This document shows, piece by piece, positions 27,103 to 35,614 of a DNA stretch of 53,186 nt (positions within the stretch are counted from its first letter, which is position 1; each line of letters opens with the position of its first letter). A program made the position numbers and the translations under genes. The stretch spans positions 552 through 53,737 of the forward strand of contig NZ_BFBX01000067.1 in assembly GCF_003851045.1 (NCBI RefSeq), read 5' to 3'. This DNA is from Paenibacillus sp. 598K (GTDB lineage Bacteria > Bacillota > Bacilli > Paenibacillales > Paenibacillaceae). The notes under the pieces are model-generated. The model made no database searches. It was not told the DNA's origin and worked only from the letters and a program-made list of their open reading frames with translations.

Positions 27103-27968
27103 AAATTTATATCCTCCAACATTTCTACGAATTTATTGGTATCAATAGATCGTCTCTTTGCGTCAGCTAAAAGAAAGTCAACAATTCTATTACTAAACAA
27201 ATCAATAATCCAACTATCAATTGACTTTTGATTTTTTACATTTCTTTGTCTATTAATTAGAATGCTAGAGGAATCAGTAAGTTCTCCGAAAGGCCACCTT
27301 CCACTAATAAGATGGATAGCTAGAACACTTAATGAATACATATCATTTTTTAAACCCGGTGTGTCGTAAAATGCTTCAGCTTGTTCAGGCGCTGCATAGC
27401 CCGGCCTCCCATGGCGTCTATAAACCTCGGTTAATCTAACATTTTTTAGAGGAAACCTTACTAGAGAACTCTCAATGTCCGGAATATGTAAGTTACTCTT
27501 TGAATTAACAAAAGCCGCAAGTCCCCAATCTATTAAGAAGGGTTGCCCTTCATCATTCAGCACAACATTTGAAGGTGTTATGTCTCGATGAACGATTCCA
27601 TTTTTAAAAGATATGACTATAATATCTAAGACCTTTCGAATTATCGAACAGGCTTCTTTGATTTGCTCACGCTTAAGGGGATATGAATGAGCATCAATCC
27701 AATCTTGAAGGGTTCTTGAACCAACATATTCATACAATGCCCATTTCTTTGGTAAATCACCTGACTCATAAACCTTAGGCACTTGGGTTTTAAAAGAAAG
27801 CAATTTACAGATAGATACTTCTTGGTCCCATCGTTGCGCAAACCTCTCGAGTCCAGCTAATCTATTAGTTATACGTTTCAAAACTACTCGGCCATATTGT
27901 GGATGCTCCCCGACCACTACTTCACTCATATTGCCTTGTGTACAATCAATTAAGTTTGATAATTTCAT
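27099..27968 (-). CDS. Ser/Thr protein kinase (Hanks type)
   Basis: 289 residues, a bare catalytic domain with no membrane span. All key residues are visible: Lys31 in VVLKR, Glu50, catalytic loop HRDITPSN with Asp129 and Asn134, metal-binding Asp147 in DWG (in place of DFG) and APEQ at 193-196. It is therefore probably active. The start overlaps the preceding gene by 23 bases and its end overlaps the HPr-kinase-like gene. It may control an enzyme of the pathway or phosphorylate a small molecule, as some bacterial members do. Confidence 0.9.
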   Translation of the reverse strand: MKLSNLIDCTQGNMSEVVVGEHPQYGRVVLKRITNRLAGLERFAQRWDQEVSICKLLSFKTQVPKVYESGDLPKKWALYEYVGSRTLQDWIDAHSYPLKREQIKEACSIIRKVLDIIVISFKNGIVHRDITPSNVVLNDEGQPFLIDWGLAAFVNSKSNLHIPDIESSLVRFPLKNVRLTEVYRRHGRPGYAAPEQAEAFYDTPGLKNDMYSLSVLAIHLISGRWPFGELTDSSSILINRQRNVKNQKSIDSWIIDLFSNRIVDFLLADAKRRSIDTNKFVEMLEDINL

Positions 27969-29316
27969 CTAAATGACCTCCATGATATAGAGGATGCCCG
28001 ACTTCTAGGAAGCAATCCTTCTTATCAACTTCTAACTGGGATAATATTAGCCCTAGAGGACGGAACTTAAAACCTTTTTTTAAGTTAACGTAATCCATAA
28101 TTTCATGTCTAGTGTTATCGTTTTCAATGAAATGTTGTGTCTGTGTGTGCAAGTGGTGATAATAAATTCGAGATGTATGTCTGAGCTTCGTTCTTATCAA
28201 TGCATCTTCAATCTCTATGAGACTGTTTAAATCCATTCGTAGAACTTCGATATCGTTTGGAAGATGAGGTTTTTCAGTATGTTTAATTTGATTAGTTATC
28301 CAGAAATCTGATCTACTACTTCCAATCGATCTATGTAACATTCTAAAGTAATCCATTGGATAACATATCTTGAAGAAATCAAGCCTTTCACGTCCACTTC
28401 TGGAGTATAACCCCATAAGAACAAGGACATCAGATGGACTAATGGACTCTAGAAACTTAAAGTATCCAAAGTTATCATAGTTGCGTATCTCTTTCCACAT
28501 AATCATTATCTTTTTATAAGTTGAAATGAGCTTTTTTACTTTAAAATCTGGCAAGGTCTCCTTTCTAGTCTCTTTTAAATTACGGGGATTCATTATTTCT
28601 ATGTCCTCCATGAGCCTCCCCTTACTTCTTCTCCAATAATCAGGACGAACACCTAAAAAAGAGTCAAGTTTATACCATTTTTCAAGAGGAGCGGAGTCAA
28701 CATAGAAACATACATTTGTTTGTAAGATCCTTTTAATTATTGATATGGCATATCCTATTCTGCCAAAACTAATGCTATCATCAATGAATACAATTTTCAC
28801 TTGTTTGATTTGATTATATTTATTTTTATTAGTATTTATTTTAGGCATGGTCCAACTAAAATGACTAAGAAAATGCCCATACATTTCATAGCGCATTTCA
28901 TCTGTATAAATACTTACATTGTTCATTACAAGTTTATCAATAGACGATTTCACGTCGTACATTATTTTTTGAGATTTCCATTCTATTTTATGGATGATAT
29001 CCATGTAATACCCAATATTAAAATCATGATTGCAATGACATTTCAAAAAACTTGCTAATTCATATACAAAATTTGCTATTTGGTTTGAATCTGTTTTTGA
29101 ATTAAACCCAAAATCACGAGAAACATTTAGTGAAGGCCCAATAGTAAAATCTATATTTAAACATTTAGCAAGTAAGGCTCCAGCATATGTTAAACGCCTC
29201 CCCCCCTCTGCAACAGGACAAAACAAAGTAAATTCTGTAGATTGCTTTGCAAGTCTTACAATTGGTAGAGCAGCAGAAAATAAATAAGAAGGGTGAAATT
29301 CGTATTTATTATTCAT
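27946..29316 (-). CDS. Unrecognised protein with phosphoribosyltransferase-like loops
   Basis: 456 residues that I cannot place in a known family. Two segments recall a phosphoribosyltransferase: PVAEGGRRLTYAGALLAK (34-51) as the first loop and helix, and VKIVFIDDSISFGRIGYA (173-190), which has the hydrophobic strand, paired Asp and flexible small-residue loop of a PRPP site. The C-terminal 250 residues are rich in Tyr, Arg and His (for example TSRIYYHHLHTQTQHF) and have no clear match. It overlaps the HAD gene before and the kinase after. This is the least explained gene in the island. Confidence 0.7.
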   Translation of the reverse strand: MNNKYEFHPSYLFSAALPIVRLAKQSTEFTLFCPVAEGGRRLTYAGALLAKCLNIDFTIGPSLNVSRDFGFNSKTDSNQIANFVYELASFLKCHCNHDFNIGYYMDIIHKIEWKSQKIMYDVKSSIDKLVMNNVSIYTDEMRYEMYGHFLSHFSWTMPKINTNKNKYNQIKQVKIVFIDDSISFGRIGYAISIIKRILQTNVCFYVDSAPLEKWYKLDSFLGVRPDYWRRSKGRLMEDIEIMNPRNLKETRKETLPDFKVKKLISTYKKIMIMWKEIRNYDNFGYFKFLESISPSDVLVLMGLYSRSGRERLDFFKICYPMDYFRMLHRSIGSSRSDFWITNQIKHTEKPHLPNDIEVLRMDLNSLIEIEDALIRTKLRHTSRIYYHHLHTQTQHFIENDNTRHEIMDYVNLKKGFKFRPLGLILSQLEVDKKDCFLEVGHPLYHGGHLDEIIKLN

Positions 29317-30154
29317 AGTCTGTCGTTAAGAGAAACTCTCTTAATATCTCCTCTGATTTTTGTGGTCCACCTTCCGGGAAATGGAGAAACTCACCATACT
29401 TTTTTATATTTTTTGCACCTTGATCTCCTAAATCAGAACCAACTGAAATATATAATGCTTTTGAATTAAAAGTGCACATAGCCGTATCCATTCCTTCATT
29501 AGAAAAATCATCGCCCATAATAACGCTATGTTCTAGTTTTAAGTTCTCATGATTAAGTAGGTAATTGATTCCCGTCGCTTTAGTTACATTACGGGATATT
29601 ATATGTGCCGATGAAGCTTTATTAGTGTTAAAGTGCATCGAGAGAGTGTTTTGAGAATCTTCTTCTATTAAATTTTTTAGTTTTTTATAAAAATCTAGTC
29701 TGTGGTTGTATTCTAATAATTTACTCACACCCAAACTTATGGACTCACCTCGGAACCTTTTCAGCAAATAGCCGCTTTTAAAGTATTCTGTCATTTCCAA
29801 TTTTGAATTAATTGTTTTCATTATTTTATAGCAGTTTGATTGATATTTTAATTCAACAAAAGCTTCCATGTTAATAAAAACAATTTTATATCCCACGGAA
29901 CCACCACAACAAAAAACATATAAACTAGAATGGAATTCGCTCTGGCTTTTATTAATTGCTTCTTTTAGAGGTAATATTACATTTCCATAAACCTCTTTAA
30001 AGCACTGCATTGTAATAATGGCGAAGGTTTTATTTTTTTTAAGCCAGCATAATATACATTTACTTATTCCTTTAGTAATCGGCTTACAGCTTTCAGAAAG
30101 TGTATCATCCAAGTCAGTTATTAAGTGGTTGATTTTTTTTCCCTTAATTTTCAT
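29309..30154 (-). CDS. HAD-superfamily hydrolase (first of two)
   Basis: 281 residues. HAD motif I is DLDDTL with Asp14 and Asp16, and motif IV is GDDFSNEGMD near 225. The cap lies between, as in phosphomannomutase/Cof-type phosphatases. Sequence is quite unlike the second HAD protein next to it, so the two probably act on different phosphorylated intermediates. The gene overlaps both neighbours by 4-8 bases. Confidence 0.82.
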   Translation of the reverse strand: MKIKGKKINHLITDLDDTLSESCKPITKGISKCILCWLKKNKTFAIITMQCFKEVYGNVILPLKEAINKSQSEFHSSLYVFCCGGSVGYKIVFINMEAFVELKYQSNCYKIMKTINSKLEMTEYFKSGYLLKRFRGESISLGVSKLLEYNHRLDFYKKLKNLIEEDSQNTLSMHFNTNKASSAHIISRNVTKATGINYLLNHENLKLEHSVIMGDDFSNEGMDTAMCTFNSKALYISVGSDLGDQGAKNIKKYGEFLHFPEGGPQKSEEILREFLLTTDYE

Positions 30155-30960
30155 AAAGAACCTCTTAGATAAACCAAGAACTCAAAGAGTCCCCCTTCAT
30201 CAGGTGGTGATAAAATAATATTCGCTTGGCTTTTGACTTCTTGCTGAGATGACTTGAAAGAAAAGCTTATTTTAGATTCTTTAAACATCGGGATATCGGG
30301 ATAGCCATCCCCAATTGAAATTAAATCATAAGCATTTCTGTGTATTTTATTAAGTAATGTCTTTATTGCTGATCCTTTATCAACATTTTGTGAGCATAGC
30401 TCAAGAATTTTAGGTTTGTTCTCCACTATTGAAAACCCATAAGAAAGGCAAATATCACTTATAAAAAACCGTTCATCTCCCCATTCCCAAAAACTCACCT
30501 TGACTGCATCGTCAATCTTTTCAACATCTTCAAAGAGTAAATATTCATTCGGTTTGTAATACTCTAAGTGGTCGTTAGGCCATTCTGTTTTTTTTCCAAT
30601 ATGAAGAATCCCCCGAGAAATGGAATGAACTCGTATTGACGATGTTATTTTACCGTGGAGTTTATTTAAAATTCCCACGAGTTGTATGGGTTCGATCCTC
30701 GATGCAATTATGATTTGGCGATTATCTAGCATTATCGCAGCTCCATTATAAGTAATTATTCCAAGCGGCTGAGAATCTATTACTTTGTTAATCCAATTCA
30801 GAGCTTGAAAAGGTCTAGCTGTAACAAACAAGAATTCAATCTCTTTTTTCTTAAGCTCAGAGAATATCTCTTGTGCCCCCCTATAAAAAGACTCTCTCTG
30901 ATCAACTATTGTTCCATCAATATCAAGAGCAACAATGGTTTCAAAAAACCCCCTTTTCAT
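30151..30960 (-). CDS. HAD-superfamily Cof-type phosphatase (second)
   Basis: 269 residues. Motif I DIDGT with Asp13 and Asp15, motif II in FVTARP, a C2-type cap, then motif IV GDGYPDIPMF near 230. Cof-type enzymes dephosphorylate sugar phosphates, nucleotides or cofactors. The ATG overlaps the end of the aminotransferase gene (4 bases) and its stop overlaps the first HAD gene, so it is firmly inside the operon. Confidence 0.88.
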   Translation of the reverse strand: MKRGFFETIVALDIDGTIVDQRESFYRGAQEIFSELKKKEIEFLFVTARPFQALNWINKVIDSQPLGIITYNGAAIMLDNRQIIIASRIEPIQLVGILNKLHGKITSSIRVHSISRGILHIGKKTEWPNDHLEYYKPNEYLLFEDVEKIDDAVKVSFWEWGDERFFISDICLSYGFSIVENKPKILELCSQNVDKGSAIKTLLNKIHRNAYDLISIGDGYPDIPMFKESKISFSFKSSQQEVKSQANIILSPPDEGGLFEFLVYLRGSL

Positions 30961-32189
30961 ATGTATTGTCCAGCGAATTTACTAGCTATTTTTAGCAAGA
31001 TGTCTTCCAATTGATTGAGATGCGCCTCGGTATGACAATAATTCAACAAAAACAAGCCATTACTTAGTACTCTTTCTTTTGCCATTTCCTGAGCAAATTT
31101 TTTTGATAGATTCTGATTTATATATATAGGTGAAAGACGCAGGGCTAAAGGTTGGCCTACCATTTCAAATTGATTCATATTAGCCTGGTTTAATTTTTGA
31201 TTAACTCTATTTTTAAACTTTAATCCTCGTTGCCGAATCACATTCAGAATATCTTTTTCTTCATCCAGCAGAAGACGAAGTGTTTCCAAAGCTGCAACAA
31301 TTGCTATTCTATCTGTTGCATAGGTAGAGCTCATAAGTAGTTTTTTTGAACACTCCAGGTAGAAATTCTTCCCGATAAGAGCCGAAATTGGATATCCATT
31401 TGCTATGGATTTAGACAAAATCACCAAATCAGGTTCCACACCGAAAAATCCGAATCCTCCCTTTATGTCTAAACGGATTCCACAAAAAACTTCATCAAAA
31501 ATTAATGCCGCCTCTAACTGAGTGGAGATTTTTCTGCATTCTTTAATAAATGCATGGTCTGGGCTGTAATCCCAATCGAGAGGTACAGTAATAATCGCGG
31601 CCAAATCTGGCATATCGCTTGCTGCTTTTTTTAAAGCCACTACGTCACCGTATTCGACTTCAATAATATAGGATGAGAGAATTGAGGGGACTCCCATGGA
31701 AGGAATTGCGCCTTTTTTAAATGAAACATTTCCTGTAGACCATTGATCATGCCAACCATGATACCCACAACTAATTATCCCTGTTTTGCATGTTGCCGCT
31801 CTTGCTAATTTAATAGCCGCGGAGCATCCATCTGCTCCCGTCTTAAAAAATCTTACTTGGTCTAAGTTGGGATATAGCTTATCAAGGAGTAACTCTGCCA
31901 GTTCTACTTCTTCAGCACACGTTAAGCTATGAAGCGGGCCATCAAAGAAAACATTTCTTAATCTCGTTGATAATTTTTCTAAATATCCATATCCCAAAAG
32001 TGTCGTACCTAATGCCCCTCGCATATCTAAATAATCCACACCGTCTGTTGCTTTCAGAATGCACCCTTTAGCAGCCATCATATGTGTCGGTACGCCATCT
32101 ATAAATGTTCTCCCACGCGTTGATGTACCTGACGGTATTACCTTTGAAGCGCGAGTACGGATATTCAAATGATTATCTGTTAGATACAT
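30957..32189 (-). CDS. Class III PLP aminotransferase (glutamate-1-semialdehyde mutase-like)
   Basis: 410 residues. The N-terminus has the family start SGTSTRGRTF, then YHGWHDQW near 143-150, Asp232 in FDEVFCG and the PLP lysine Lys260 in VILSKSIANGYP. It resembles glutamate-1-semialdehyde aminomutases but lies in a secondary-metabolite setting, so it more likely aminates a ketone or aldehyde on a sugar or amino-acid-derived intermediate. It sits 14 bases after the VOC gene and overlaps the HAD gene that follows. Confidence 0.88.
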   Translation of the reverse strand: MYLTDNHLNIRTRASKVIPSGTSTRGRTFIDGVPTHMMAAKGCILKATDGVDYLDMRGALGTTLLGYGYLEKLSTRLRNVFFDGPLHSLTCAEEVELAELLLDKLYPNLDQVRFFKTGADGCSAAIKLARAATCKTGIISCGYHGWHDQWSTGNVSFKKGAIPSMGVPSILSSYIIEVEYGDVVALKKAASDMPDLAAIITVPLDWDYSPDHAFIKECRKISTQLEAALIFDEVFCGIRLDIKGGFGFFGVEPDLVILSKSIANGYPISALIGKNFYLECSKKLLMSSTYATDRIAIVAALETLRLLLDEEKDILNVIRQRGLKFKNRVNQKLNQANMNQFEMVGQPLALRLSPIYINQNLSKKFAQEMAKERVLSNGLFLLNYCHTEAHLNQLEDILLKIASKFAGQYI

Positions 32190-32203
32190 ATATCAGGTAC
32201 CTC

Positions 32204-32632
32204 CTATAGCACCTCTAATAATTCATGAACAACATTATTGGCATCCGTAAAGAATACTATTTTCACCTTGTTTCTGACGATCTGAGGGGGACTGAGGAAT
32301 TCAATACCTTTCAAAACCAATTCCTGATATGCTGAACTTAGATCATCGACTTTGTAACAAATATGTGGATACGGAGCGTGGGTTAACTCCGCGCTAATTT
32401 TATGAAAATCCACATGCTCGATTAACTCGATTCTTAAGTTTGTTCCTTTAAGCATAGCCAAATGAACAAGCAGGTTTGGATTTCTCCAAGCAATTTTCAG
32501 CTCATCGTCACTCCGGTTATACGTGACAAATTCAAGCGAATAATTAAAATGAGCTATATAATACTTGATGGCTTCATCAATATTTTGAACAATGTAACAT
32601 ACATGATTCATTTTATAATCGATTCTAACCAT
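32204..32632 (-). CDS. Glyoxalase/VOC-fold protein
   Basis: 142 residues with two beta-alpha-beta-beta-beta units. The openings are NHVCYIVQNIDEAIKYY and HICYKVDDLSSAYQEL, and the last strand ends in VVHELLEVL, with metal ligands probably His10, Glu64-region, His91-region and the late Glu. It is similar to methylmalonyl-CoA epimerase in layout. It may epimerise, cleave or simply bind a pathway intermediate. It overlaps the radical SAM gene by 8 bases. Confidence 0.8.
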   Translation of the reverse strand: MVRIDYKMNHVCYIVQNIDEAIKYYIAHFNYSLEFVTYNRSDDELKIAWRNPNLLVHLAMLKGTNLRIELIEHVDFHKISAELTHAPYPHICYKVDDLSSAYQELVLKGIEFLSPPQIVRNKVKIVFFTDANNVVHELLEVL

Positions 32633-33503
32633 TAGATCGAGCCCAAATTCCTTGGTAAAATGTTGAATTTTCCAAGTCTTTTCGATGCCACCAATTCTCG
32701 ACTACTTTCATTGGTTCAGTAAAAATAGAACCTAAGTCCTCCAAAACAAATTGATTATTTTCAAATTTAGTCGTTGTACAATTACCGTTGGGATGAATAA
32801 TCATAATATCTCCTGATTTTGAGGTCGCTAAAGAACCATCAACATCAAGCTCAGGGGAATATTTGTGCTTCAAATCATTAACAGCTGAAGTAAAGGAACT
32901 ATTACTAACGCCAAGCTCTTTCTCGTATTCTTTACCTGATCGTAAAGCAACCATCTGCTTAAGCCTCCACCATGTCGGACGATTTTCAGGCTCAAAAAGT
33001 AATTTCCCAAGGGGCATTAGTTTGTTTATGTTAATTTTAGTAACTACAGTTACTACCCGTACATTAATGTGCGGTGCAATTTCTTTTGAATATTTAAGTG
33101 CTTGGAACGCTTTCTCAAAATGCCCTTCTCTTCTTCCCATCTTCATATTCAGGTCAGGGTCTCCTCCATCTATAGATAACGTTAACCAACGAAGGTATGG
33201 AGCCAATTTTTTCAATTTCTCTGCGGTAAGCAAGGAACCACTTGTAAATAAATTGACTTTAAAACCAGAGTGATAGGCATGCTCTACGATTTCATAAACT
33301 TGAGGATGCATTAGTGCCTCTCCACCAGTCAAGCTAATACGAGTTGCGCCTAAAGAAGCAAAAAAATCAATAATATTTTTCGCTTGATCCAATGAAAGTC
33401 TTCCAGTATCTTTGGATGCATAACAAAATTTGCACTTCATATCACATTGAGATAATAGATACATGGTGACAACATCATCATAAATCTTAGTTTTTAATTC
33501 CAC
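32625..33503 (-). CDS. Radical SAM enzyme
   Basis: 292 residues. The cluster motif is CDMKCKFC with Cys20, Cys24 and Cys27, the GGE-type motif is SLTGGEALMHP near 58-67, and the barrel continues to about 220. The C-terminal tail has a PNGNC segment, but not enough cysteines for a SPASM auxiliary cluster. Starts with GTG after GGAGGAA, 23 bases after the nucleotidyltransferase gene. It would carry out a radical step (epimerisation, rearrangement or C-C bond formation) in the island pathway; the substrate cannot be told. Confidence 0.9.
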   Translation of the reverse strand: MELKTKIYDDVVTMYLLSQCDMKCKFCYASKDTGRLSLDQAKNIIDFFASLGATRISLTGGEALMHPQVYEIVEHAYHSGFKVNLFTSGSLLTAEKLKKLAPYLRWLTLSIDGGDPDLNMKMGRREGHFEKAFQALKYSKEIAPHINVRVVTVVTKININKLMPLGKLLFEPENRPTWWRLKQMVALRSGKEYEKELGVSNSSFTSAVNDLKHKYSPELDVDGSLATSKSGDIMIIHPNGNCTTTKFENNQFVLEDLGSIFTEPMKVVENWWHRKDLENSTFYQGIWARSNG

Positions 33504-33526
33504 ATTAATTCCTCCAAACTGAATTT

Positions 33527-34681
33527 TTATTTCTCCGAAGCGATGACTTCAAAGAATCTCTTTGATTCCACAAGTTTACTAGGGTCAATATTTTTTATCT
33601 CTTCATAACGTGACATATCAAAAATTCGTTGTACAAAGGGCTTTTTCCAAATATATTGTTCTGCTTCCTCTAGTCCATACTGATCCGTAATGCTACTTTC
33701 GCTTGGTTTAATCTGTTCTAGGAACTGAATTGGAACAAAACCCCCAAATAATTGTTCTGAATTATACAAACAGAAGTATAGGATTTCATTAATTTTACTT
33801 CCTTTAATCTCAAGGCTTAGCAGATCCCAATCAATAGTTTCTTCGTTCATTTTCACAAATTCATAAATATCAACAAAATCTCTAACCTTATGATCTTTAA
33901 AATGCTGTATATTCTGTAGCATCGTATTATCTTGAAAAACATGAGAACATAGCTGAATTAGATTATATTCGGGATTTAAAATGTAGCATTTGGATTTCGC
34001 ACCAAACATCTCGAATGGTTTAGCCGTTTTAAAGAGTCTCTCTATAGGGAATGAAACTCTCATATTTTTAGCTCTACTAAAAATATCAAACTGAATATCA
34101 ATCTCCACAAAATCAACCAAGGTATGGTTTGTTTTTTTCACAAAAGGTACTAGCTCATGAGTCCACATTTTATGAAATGCTTTTATTTTCCTGGAGGCAG
34201 GGTTTATGATTCCATTTTTAGGTTTTGATTTTGATTGAACAAACCCGAAGGAAATTAGGATTTTTGTAATTTGATTGCTATCTTTTTCTTCAATAAGCAA
34301 ATCAAAATCACTACTATGTCGCAAACCATAATCTTTGTATACAGTATGGTTTAATATGCCACCTTTTAACGGTATTACTTTAATTCCTTCTTCATAAATT
34401 GCATTTAATATAGGAGTTACCACTGCGTATACTTCCTGGTTTCTTAATTTGTTTGCATGGAAATACATCTTAAAAACCCTATTCCAACCGTTTTTTAATT
34501 TTATGTCGCTATCTATAGTGTTTTTATAGATGACAGCTGTGTTATTGTGATGAATGGAGTAAATAAATATCTGTTCCCAATGTATATCTTCATCGACTGT
34601 ACATTCCTGTATCAACTTACGCTCTTGATCTGATAATGTCAGTTTAGATAACAAGAGAAATATCTTTTGCTCTTTATTCAT
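33527..34681 (-). CDS. Nucleotidyltransferase-family protein (PF14907 type)
   Basis: 384 residues. The nucleotidyltransferase core is visible as PLKGGILNHTVYKDYGLR followed by HSSDFDLLIE, with the Asp-x-Asp metal pair. This family is common in natural product and lasso peptide clusters together with HPr-kinase-like proteins, usually with unknown role. First gene of the overlapping operon that runs to 25921. ATG after GGAGAGGAG. It may transfer a nucleotide onto a phosphate or hydroxyl of the product. Confidence 0.75.
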   Translation of the reverse strand: MNKEQKIFLLLSKLTLSDQERKLIQECTVDEDIHWEQIFIYSIHHNNTAVIYKNTIDSDIKLKNGWNRVFKMYFHANKLRNQEVYAVVTPILNAIYEEGIKVIPLKGGILNHTVYKDYGLRHSSDFDLLIEEKDSNQITKILISFGFVQSKSKPKNGIINPASRKIKAFHKMWTHELVPFVKKTNHTLVDFVEIDIQFDIFSRAKNMRVSFPIERLFKTAKPFEMFGAKSKCYILNPEYNLIQLCSHVFQDNTMLQNIQHFKDHKVRDFVDIYEFVKMNEETIDWDLLSLEIKGSKINEILYFCLYNSEQLFGGFVPIQFLEQIKPSESSITDQYGLEEAEQYIWKKPFVQRIFDMSRYEEIKNIDPSKLVESKRFFEVIASEK

Positions 34682-34727
34682 TTTCTGTTTCTCCTCTCCT
34701 TCGGTTTAATCTACACAGCATTCCCCG

Positions 34728-34996
34728 GATATGCCAGTTCCCGGTATACCTCCGCATCGCGCAGAAGCTCGCGCTAATTCCCCCGCTCGACCACGCGCCC
34801 TGCTTGCATTACATAGATGCAGTCGGCCTCCTCACCGTTGATACCCGATGGGCAAAGTTGATCGTCGTCCCGCCGTTTCGCAGTTGATCGAGTTTGTGCT
34901 GGACGGGCCGCTCCGTTTCCATATATCCAGCGTCGAGGTCACCTCGTCAACGATCCATCGATAAATCTGCCACTTTTCGTTCATTGCGCCTTCTTA
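34728..34996 (-). pseudogene. Collapsed remnant of the ABC exporter gene pair
   Basis: Positions 34728-34950 match the 3' end of the second ABC gene (about 15045-15260) and 34951-34996 match the 5' end of the first (about 18437-18482), in the same orientation. Everything between is gone. Read on the minus strand, ATG begins MNEKWQIYRWIV and passes directly into DEVTSTLD, a damaged Walker B region, then stops. It is GC-rich inside an AT-rich island, as expected for backbone DNA. The 312-base gap 34682-34993 holds nothing else. Confidence 0.85.
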
Positions 34997-35614
34997 ATAA
35001 AGACGTTTGGTATAACTTTCGTTGAGCAGGGAGACCATATCTTCTTTCGAGGAATTTGTATGCTTTGCAAGAATTGCTGCCGAGTCAAGAGAATTTGATG
35101 GTCTGTTCCAAGTGTCTGGACTCCACAAACTGGATCTTAAAAATGCTTTTCCGCAATGCAGATAGCACTCCTCTACCTCGACATAAATCCCTACTAATGG
35201 AGGCTTACCCTTTACCGCCATTTTTTCTAGCAAGCTCGGATCTTTTGTTATTGTTGCTATACCATTAACTCTTAATGTCTCTATGACGCCCGGGACAATA
35301 AAGATTAATCCAACGTGTGGATTTTCGATAATATTGCTCAACGTATCTAGTCTTCGATTTCCTGGTCTTTCAGGAATCATCAGGTGGCGACTACTTTCAA
35401 CACTCACAAACCCGGGTTGGTCGCCTCGCGGCGACACGTCGCAACTACCGCTTTGACTGGCTGACCCAATGACCAGGAATGGAGATTGTTGAATGAATGC
35501 CACACTACTCTCATCCAGTTGCGTTTTCACTTTACGAATGGATAAGCTCGTCGGTTCGCCCAGAAAAACTCTCAGCTCTCGTTCAGAACCAATCGTCGTT
35601 TCATCCGCCCTCAT
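34994..35614 (-). CDS. FMN-binding pyridoxamine-phosphate-oxidase-like protein
   Basis: 206 residues from ATG 35614, which overlaps the acyl-CoA dehydrogenase stop (TGATG); a GTG three codons upstream is possible. The split-barrel flavin fold shows as FLVIGSASQSGSCDVSPRGD, ESSRHLMIPERPGNRRLDTL and HVGLIFIVPG, as in the MSMEG_1061 type of PPOX proteins. It probably reduces or oxidises a small molecule with FMN, and coupling to a flavin dehydrogenase suggests a joint redox step. Its stop lies at the edge of the ABC remnant. Confidence 0.85.
   Translation of the reverse strand: MRADETTIGSERELRVFLGEPTSLSIRKVKTQLDESSVAFIQQSPFLVIGSASQSGSCDVSPRGDQPGFVSVESSRHLMIPERPGNRRLDTLSNIIENPHVGLIFIVPGVIETLRVNGIATITKDPSLLEKMAVKGKPPLVGIYVEVEECYLHCGKAFLRSSLWSPDTWNRPSNSLDSAAILAKHTNSSKEDMVSLLNESYTKRLY

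Noticed and set aside
21256..34681. Lasso peptide or other RiPP cluster
   Set aside because: HPr-kinase-like and nucleotidyltransferase genes are suggestive, but no precursor peptide, B2 protease or cyclase could be found in any gap.
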